Part shown: one piece after another, positions 57,641-64,000 of the stretch | How positions within the stretch are numbered: position 1 is the stretch's first letter | How the letters are laid out: each line of letters opens with the position of its first letter | Assembly (NCBI GenBank): GCA_027943335.1 | Contig: BSBK01000522.1 | Span: 1,238,001-1,302,000 of the forward strand | DNA: 64,000 nucleotides | Reading direction: 5' to 3' | Source: Chamaecyparis obtusa | Taxonomy: Eukaryota; Streptophyta; Pinopsida; Cupressales; Cupressaceae | Notes under the pieces: generated by a model | What the model was told of the DNA's origin: nothing | The model's input: only the letters and a program-made list of their open reading frames with translations | Database searches by the model: none | Translations under genes and position numbers: made by a program

Positions 57641-59300
57641 GATTTATTATCTTATAGCTCCATTTTTGGCCTTATATGTGATGACTTTCTCTGATGACAT
57701 TTGTATCTTTTGATGTACCCCATGTGACATTTGATGATATATAGAGAGAGATATTTTATTTTATCCTCATTGTACTCACATATCAGTTGTTGTGATGAGA
57801 TGTAATTATTACTTTATGATGCATTATGGATGCATTTTCTATTGATGTTTATGTAGATGTAGATATGAATGCAAATATTGATGTGATGTTTATGCCATGG
57901 ATATCTAAATGAATATACATTTTATATATAGTGGATCTAAATATGTTATGTAATGGATGAAATTATGCTTAATGGTTATGCAAATCAATTTATGCTTATA
58001 TATTGATATACAAATGGACTCTATATTTGATATGCAAAATGGATTTAGGAGATATGCTTATTTATGCAATGGTTTTTGACATCTCTTGCAGGAAATCGTA
58101 ATATTTAATACATAGGTACTTGATCATATCTCTGATGACATAGTTGACCACTTGATGAAAGAAGATGGTGATTAGTTTAATTTTAGGCCTCTCATTCCAC
58201 ATAAGAGATAAGGTGGTGAAGCATAATGTTGTCAAAATGAAAAATGCAAATCTTATCATGAATGCACCCTAGGACTTAGTCACTGGATTTTGATTTGAAA
58301 ATTTTCATCATTAAGTGTTGTGGGACATCGTAGCCGATACAATTTTCACTGGTACCACTATGACCATGAGAATATGAATATGTCCTATATCAAATAAATG
58401 TGGAAAATTAACACAAGTGTTGGGGCATAAAATCTAAGAATGCCTGAGCATCATTTCCAGTTGATGTGGCAAGTAACCATAAGCATCAAGGCATAAGAGG
58501 TCGGGATCACCTGAATGGTTCTTGCAAAAATAAACAAAATAATAGACAAGTAGATAGCTCCAACCCCACCTTAGTATCCATATAAAAAGAGTCAAGGTAT
58601 GTGCATCCTTCCAATCAAGATGGAGGCTCTTACCATAGACGCCAATTTTATTGGATAGTTTAGGATCATCAAAACCACACCGACAAGCAAAAGAAAAAGA
58701 AAAATGATTATGCCCCTAGTATATGTTCCTCTAGTCATTATAGACATCATCAAGTTGCATAGAAAGGGATAATTGGTAAATCAAATGATAACAAACAACA
58801 TACCCAAAAAATTCACAACCTTTATTACTTCTCTAGTCATTTAGACATCGCCCAGTCGCAATAGAGATATGATCATCATCAATTCAAAATGTTTTGGGTG
58901 TTGTTTGTGTTTTACATTCTAGCTTGTTGAAGTGTGTGGTGTTAAGGAACATTGTTTGATCATTCAAGCCTATTGTTCATTTGTATTTATGATTTTATCT
59001 TATCTGATAAGTGTTGATAAATATTATTTGGTGATGTCTTCATGTTGTGGGGTGTTGAGAAACACCAGTGTCTGTCAGTGATGAACCTTTTACTGGTTTT
59101 AAGAAAATTGACTCAGGTTCTCTTTGAATGATTCTCTAACTGACTGTGATAATAGGAAACTACCCCCTAGCAAGACTTGAATGTCCTAGGATGAAGATAA
59201 AGACTAATTCCAATCCATGGCAGTGTTGCATGAAACAACTAATTTATCATGAAGTGACTGAAAGCTATGTACAAACTAAAGCAAATGAAGGATTCCAAGA
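57641..59300. other. Non-coding spacer
   Basis: No supported genes. Two similar phrases of the type TCTAGTCATT-TAGACATC-AGT-GCA lie at about 58730-58770 and 58832-58866. Confidence 0.35.
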
Positions 59301-59333
59301 CTCATTTTGATAGATGGAGTGCTTGAGTACAAG

Positions 59334-60390
59334 AGGTGCCTATTTACCAGGTTTTCACCTACTTGGAAGATATTCCATTTTTTCTACCAAGGCGCTTGTT
59401 TACTAGGTTTTCATCAAGGCACTTTTTTCATTTTTAAATTTTTTTATTCTTTTTCATTTTTTTTATGTTTTTTGTATTTTTCTTATTTTTTATTTTTTTG
59501 GTTGATGCATCAAAGTGTCTATTTGCCAATTTTCACTAAGATGATCATTTTTTTTAGAACGTTTTCTAATTTTTATGTTTTTTAAAGATTACTAGTTCTA
59601 AAGCAAGATCACATTGGTTTGCCCCCAATGTCTAGCAAGGTATAGGACATGATGGATGGATTAGAAAGTTGATGGATGGAGTGAAAAGATAATGAGGGAT
59701 GAAGTGAGTGAATGCAACCCTCAGGGAAAATCTCCTCAATATTACCCAAGATAGGGAAAGGAAATATAGTAATGTAGGCTCATGAATTGGTGTTAGGTAG
59801 CATATAGGATAATGACTTAGTGTCATGAAATCATGTGGTCCAAAATATTAGACATGTCAAGAGACTCTTGTTAAAAAAAATTACATTTTATCATTATTCA
59901 TTTTGATCGAGACCAAGGGGTTGATTTGGATAAGCCATGTATAGGATCGTGTAATTAGAATAAAGGGTGATAGAGATTATGAGTGGATGGTTTGAGATAA
60001 TAGAAATGATGCTTAGGAATAGTGATGGTTGGTTTTGGATAAGCAGCATCATGATAGGGTAGCATGGATGGAAGCAAGTGAGTAAGCTAATAGAAAGGAT
60101 AGAAGATGGAAGGATATACAATGCTCATGAATAAGTTTAACCTTTTCAAGATCAAAGGTGAAAATGGGAAGTATGGATGCACATGAAATAGCTAGTGTGG
60201 ATGGATCTTGCCTCCAAGTGTAGAGTGCAAGAGGAATGAATTACGCATGATGCCTGTTTGCTAGGTTTTCATCATGGTACTTGTCAGAGGCACCACAAGT
60301 AGTGGTTTTCACTATAGGATGGATTTATTTCTCTTTATTTTTTCTACCAAGGTGCCTTTTTACCAGGTTTTCACCAAGGCACTTGTTTGA
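59334..60390. repeat. Dispersed copies of a 40-base repeat
   Basis: The phrase ACCAGGTTTTCACC-AAGGCACTTGTTT with a leading AAGGTGCCT-TTT recurs near 59334-59370, 59388-59427, 59505-59550 (diverged), 60243-60280 and 60340-60390. The units are separated by poly-T and other text. They sit on the far side of the gag-like ORF at 60878-63075 and may be part of that element's LTR or leader. Confidence 0.6.
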
Positions 60391-60877
60391 ATTTTTATTT
60401 TTTTGTATTTTCTAATTTTGAGGGGAACTCAAGCTTGATGCTCTTTAGATAATGCTCCTTTGGAAAGATATGCTTTGATGTGACAAGGTTGTTAAAAGGT
60501 GTGCTCAAGAATTTTGATAGGGTGATGGAAGGGAAATGATATGGAGGATAAGAAGATGGTGGCTAAGGATTTATGTGTAGGATGGGACAAGGGGAATGAA
60601 AGGATGTGGAATGGGAGGATAAGGAGTATATATAGCGGTTGGATAGTGGATAGGGTATTGAAATGCTTTTGTAGGGGTAGATGGAAATGGTGATAAGATC
60701 AACATCAAGACACACCTTGAAGTGTAGTGGATAGATGGAGGAAAAATGGATGGAATAGCTCGAGGCTTTGATGTATGAGGTGATAAAAGTTGTTTGGAAG
60801 GAGGTGGAGTGAAATCCTTTGGAATATTGGATTTCAAAACAATTTTTTCCTTTGTGTTCAAGTCCTTTAAGAGATAC
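60391..60877. other. Spacer downstream of the second gag-like ORF
   Basis: No supported gene. The minus-strand frame 60861-60571 is Pro/Ser/Ile-rich and is read as chance or tail sequence. Confidence 0.3.
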
Positions 60878-63075
60878 TTACTTGGGAATCCACATAGATT
60901 TATATTTTTCTTTTCTTTTGGATGCTTTAGAATGCAATTCTTCCATGATGGATTTAGGAACCCATATTTTCTTTGATTTTCTTCTTCTCTTAGAGGACCC
61001 TTGTGGTCTCTTGAATATTTCCTTTTTCTTTGTAGTTAGATTTTGATTAGATAGGACATGGTTATCTTTATATGTAAGTGGATTATTGTATTTATAATTT
61101 CTATGTTGTACATCCAAATTACTTGCAAAAGGCTTAGGAATTATGGATAAATAAGGCTGATATGGCTGGTTCATATGGATAGGTTGACATGGAGGATTCA
61201 AGGATGCATGTCTTTGTTGATCTTGAGAAGAGATAGGGTAAGTGAATGATAAGTTAGGAGTGATAGGCATAGAGGATGGTGGAATATAAGGACCCAATAT
61301 AGATGGAAGATATGAAGGTTTTAGCTTTGGAATATAGGGAACAAAGATGGACTTGGAGGATGGAGAAGGTTGATGATTATGTGAAAATGGAGGGTGATAA
61401 GGTGTGAAAGGGATATCAACATATTTAGAATGAGCACTATGGCCAAGACTCTTCTCTTTAGAATTCATCTTTATATCAATAGGTGCTTGAGTAGCTTTGA
61501 TAGGAGCAACATAAGCTTGATGAGATTTATTATTATGAAAGAACTTAGGAGGAATGATGGATATACAAGGGGGCATGATGGTTTGAGGTGTATATGGAGG
61601 AGTATGACAAGAGGGTGATGGGATACTCTGATCTTGAAAAGGACCTTTAGATAGTGTACAAAGGGTAATTTTCTCTTGATTTTCAATAGGCTCGTTAAAT
61701 ATGATAGAAGGAATACCTTAATATTTCTTAGGATATGGAGGGCTATGTAGCTCTTGAGATGGAAAGGTATCATCTTGGAAGAAATGGAAGGGTATGAAAA
61801 GATCATCATAGATTTCTTGGGATAGGGAACTTGTGTCAATTATTGGATAAGGAAGGATGGTACCTTGATATTGATCATTACTGATATTTGTGTCTTCATA
61901 TTTTGGATTTTCCTCTTGACATGGAGCCACTTCTAGAATGAGGTATGATTTTTTATCTGCATGGGAGATTCTTGAAGATCTGATGAAGAACTAGGCATGC
62001 CAGCACAAGAGGGTTTGGGATCTTTGATTTCAAAAGCATTAAAAAAATTTTCAGTTGGATGTAGATTAGCTTGGATTTCTTTTAGAGGTAGCCTTTGAGG
62101 ATAAACATATCCAGTATAAAAAGTATTAGGTTCTTTGTTCGATGTAGGCATGTTCACTAGAATTTATGCTTTAGGAGATGCATGAGTGTAGGAAGAAGTA
62201 GATGTGGAATGAGAAACACTACTATACATAGGTTAATGGGTTTGATCTTGCTTGAGATTAATATATTATTTGTCATTAGATGATTCATTAGGATTTTCAA
62301 CTTCAATGATGTCATCATCAATGAGATCTTGGATTTTATGTTTCAAATCCATGCAATCTGAAGTCTTATGTTTTTTATTTTGATGATAGGCACAATATAT
62401 TATTAAGAATACAAAACCACGTGAAGTGATTTGAGGAAGTGTGATGAGATTGTGTTCAAGAAGCTCTTCCAATCTTGATTCAATGGATTGTCCCAAAGGA
62501 CTAAATGACCTATCCACGAGACTTGTAGAGATATTGGATTCAAGATCATAGGGATTTGATTTGTTTTTGTCATAGGACTGGTATAAAATATTCTCAATTG
62601 AATGTGATGTAATGTCCTCTTCAAGTTCTTGATCATAGATTGGAGTATCATAAATCTGTAGAAAAGATTCTTGATCAAAAATTGGATTCTCTTGAGATTG
62701 TGAAGTAGGCTCTTGATCATGAATGAGATTAATGTGAGATTATGAAGAAACATTTTTATTTGAGGAAGATGAATGTATGGATGAATCATGATCATAAAAG
62801 GAAGGGATAATTGATCTTGATGAGTACTTTTTGGATGGTGTATCATTTTCTTCCTTTAGGTCTTGAAGTTTAGATCTCAAAGATTGGATTTGTTTTTATA
62901 TGTCTGCAATAAAAATATCTTCTTCTTTGCTAGTAGTGTAGGATTTAGCCCATTTTTTTTTAGCCAATGTAATATTGTCTTGATGCATTTTTTTAGAAGA
63001 TTGGAGAGAAGGTATGATGTGGGAATTTTTCTTGAGATCAACTTTTTGTTTTTGACTCTTGGTTTGCATAGGCAT
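60878..63075 (-). pseudogene. Gag-like ORF with CxxH...HxxxxC motif (gag-only element)
   Basis: Minus-strand ORF of about 730 codons starting at a Met at 63075 (MPMQTKSQKQKVDLKK). An N-terminal coiled coil (IQSLRSKLQDLKEENDTPS) is followed by a Ser/Gln/Glu-rich low-complexity stretch to about 62540. Next is the 83-aa frame 62517-62266 with SRLEELLEHNLITLP, a zinc-binding-type YCAYHQNKKHKTSDCMDL motif and HKIQDLIDDDIIEVE. That combination is typical of the gag-pol junction of plant Ty3/gypsy elements. A Pro/Ser/Tyr-rich region (61839-61180) follows. The 232-aa frame 61576-60878 ends with basic text and two W[VI]PK repeats (KKIWVPKSIMEELHSK, KYKSMWIPK). Stops lie near 62265 and 61930, with frame changes at 62846-62400 and 61839-61470. 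No protease or RT follows. I infer a non-autonomous element. Confidence 0.6.
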
Positions 63076-64000
63076 GAATCACTTGATCATCTGACAGGTG
63101 TTGAAGTAAAAATTGACATGTTGAACAAGTCCAAGGTAAATGATGATGACAAAAAGGTAACATCCAATCAAGAAAGAGATGTAAATGATTCAGATCTTAG
63201 TCAAGGTTAACAAACTTGGATGATAATGCACTCATAGCTTGAAAAAGGACAACAAATAAGGAAGATTGAAGATGATGGAACTGATCAAAGGACTAAACCA
63301 ACAAGTTGGGACTCGTGATAGTAGAGATCAAACTATCAACGGATTACTACTAAATCCAGCTATGAAAAGCTCACCATTCTAAAGGAAGAATTACAAAATA
63401 TAGGATAAAATCTAACCAGAGGTCTAGAAAAGACTGGCAAGATTTTTCATGCAGCCCAATTTTAACCATGAACAAGTATCATAAAGAATACATGAAGACA
63501 CAATAGATTATTTCAAAATTCTCAACTCTTCATTATTCATCCAACTACTCTTTGTCTTACAATAACAGGAAACGCCAATTTAACCAAAATCAAAAATTAC
63601 CATTTTTGATAGATTTTCACAAAATCCATTTTTTGCCATTTTTGGTAATTTTTAAAACAACTCCTCAAAAATTGATTTTTCCCCTAAATCTGCCCTAAAC
63701 TAAGATAAGAAGAATTGCCAACTAATCTTCAAAATTAGAAACATGATTTCGAAGTTATTAAAAAAAATACTTCCTAAAAACTTTTTTTTAAAATACTAAA
63801 AGCCAACTTTGGAGGCCCAAACGAACTTTATGGCTCCCAAAAAGATGTCAAAGCAGCTACCTATTGAGTTGAGCTCAATTGACAATCCAAATAACTTCTC
63901 CTAAAGAATCTACCTATAAAAGTTTAATAGAAATGGACATCCGTGTTAAAAGTTATGACTATCGGAAGTCCCTGCATCAATTTTGGATTTTTGCCAATTG
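63076..64000. other. Leader or LTR-like sequence upstream of the gag-like ORF
   Basis: No supported gene. It lies 5' of the minus-strand ORF and would hold that element's 5' leader and LTR. No boundary, primer site or paired copy can be shown in this window. Confidence 0.35.

Noticed and set aside
1..64000. CRISPR arrays, operons, tRNA or rRNA genes, or a microbial defence system
   Set aside because: No spacer-repeat arrays, tRNA cloverleaf sequences, rRNA-like text or clustered long bacterial ORFs are present. All coding remnants are plant host or plant transposon types.

Overview
This window looks like intergenic nuclear DNA from a seed plant with a large, repeat-rich genome. The evidence is Ty3/gypsy LTR retrotransposons, a CACTA (En/Spm) DNA transposon, a plant mobile domain (PMD) pseudogene, a PLS-class pentatricopeptide-repeat (PPR) fragment and a plant-type ATG9 fragment. 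The old, stop-ridden, nested elements would suit a gymnosperm such as a conifer, but the sequence does not prove this. I see no intact host gene, tRNA, rRNA or bacterial-type feature. Nearly every coding stretch is a decayed transposon gene or a captured or broken gene fragment.

Layout. (1) 1-6.5 kb, minus strand: a Ty3/gypsy element with a tRNA-Asp-type primer binding site, a probable 5' LTR, gag, protease, reverse transcriptase, RNase H and an integrase cut by the window edge. (2) 6.5-15.1 kb: two decayed minus-strand ORFs of unknown function, 6.5-7.5 and 13.1-15.1 kb. Between them lies non-coding repeat-like DNA holding a fragment of the autophagy gene ATG9 at 9.1-9.8 kb. (3) 16.6-19.8 kb: a 3.2-kb solo LTR with TGTAATG/CATTACA ends and a near-matching 5-bp target duplication. 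(4) 19.8-50.3 kb: one plus-strand Ty3/gypsy Tat-like element with two RNase H domains. Its protease-to-RT-start segment is present three times in tandem. The first unit is opened by a 1.65-kb insertion, a 4.7-kb LTR element whose only ORF is a coiled-coil protein, and a 14.5-kb CACTA transposon (27968-42481). (5) 53-63 kb: two minus-strand gag-only regions flanking a plus-strand PMD pseudogene, with repeat-rich spacers.

The CACTA element is the most informative object. It has 12/13 matching terminal bases, an AGT target duplication, a truncated TNP2-like transposase gene with visible introns, subterminal repeats, a PPR gene fragment and possibly a second captured gene fragment with its 5' leader. 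The matching gypsy sequence on both sides, checked against two sister copies in the same window, fixes the insertion independently of its ends.

Order of events inferred from nesting: the Tat-like element was in place and its internal segment was multiplied; the LTR element, the CACTA element and the 1.65-kb insertion then landed in unit 1. The solo LTR sits at the left edge of that element, and its relative age cannot be read.
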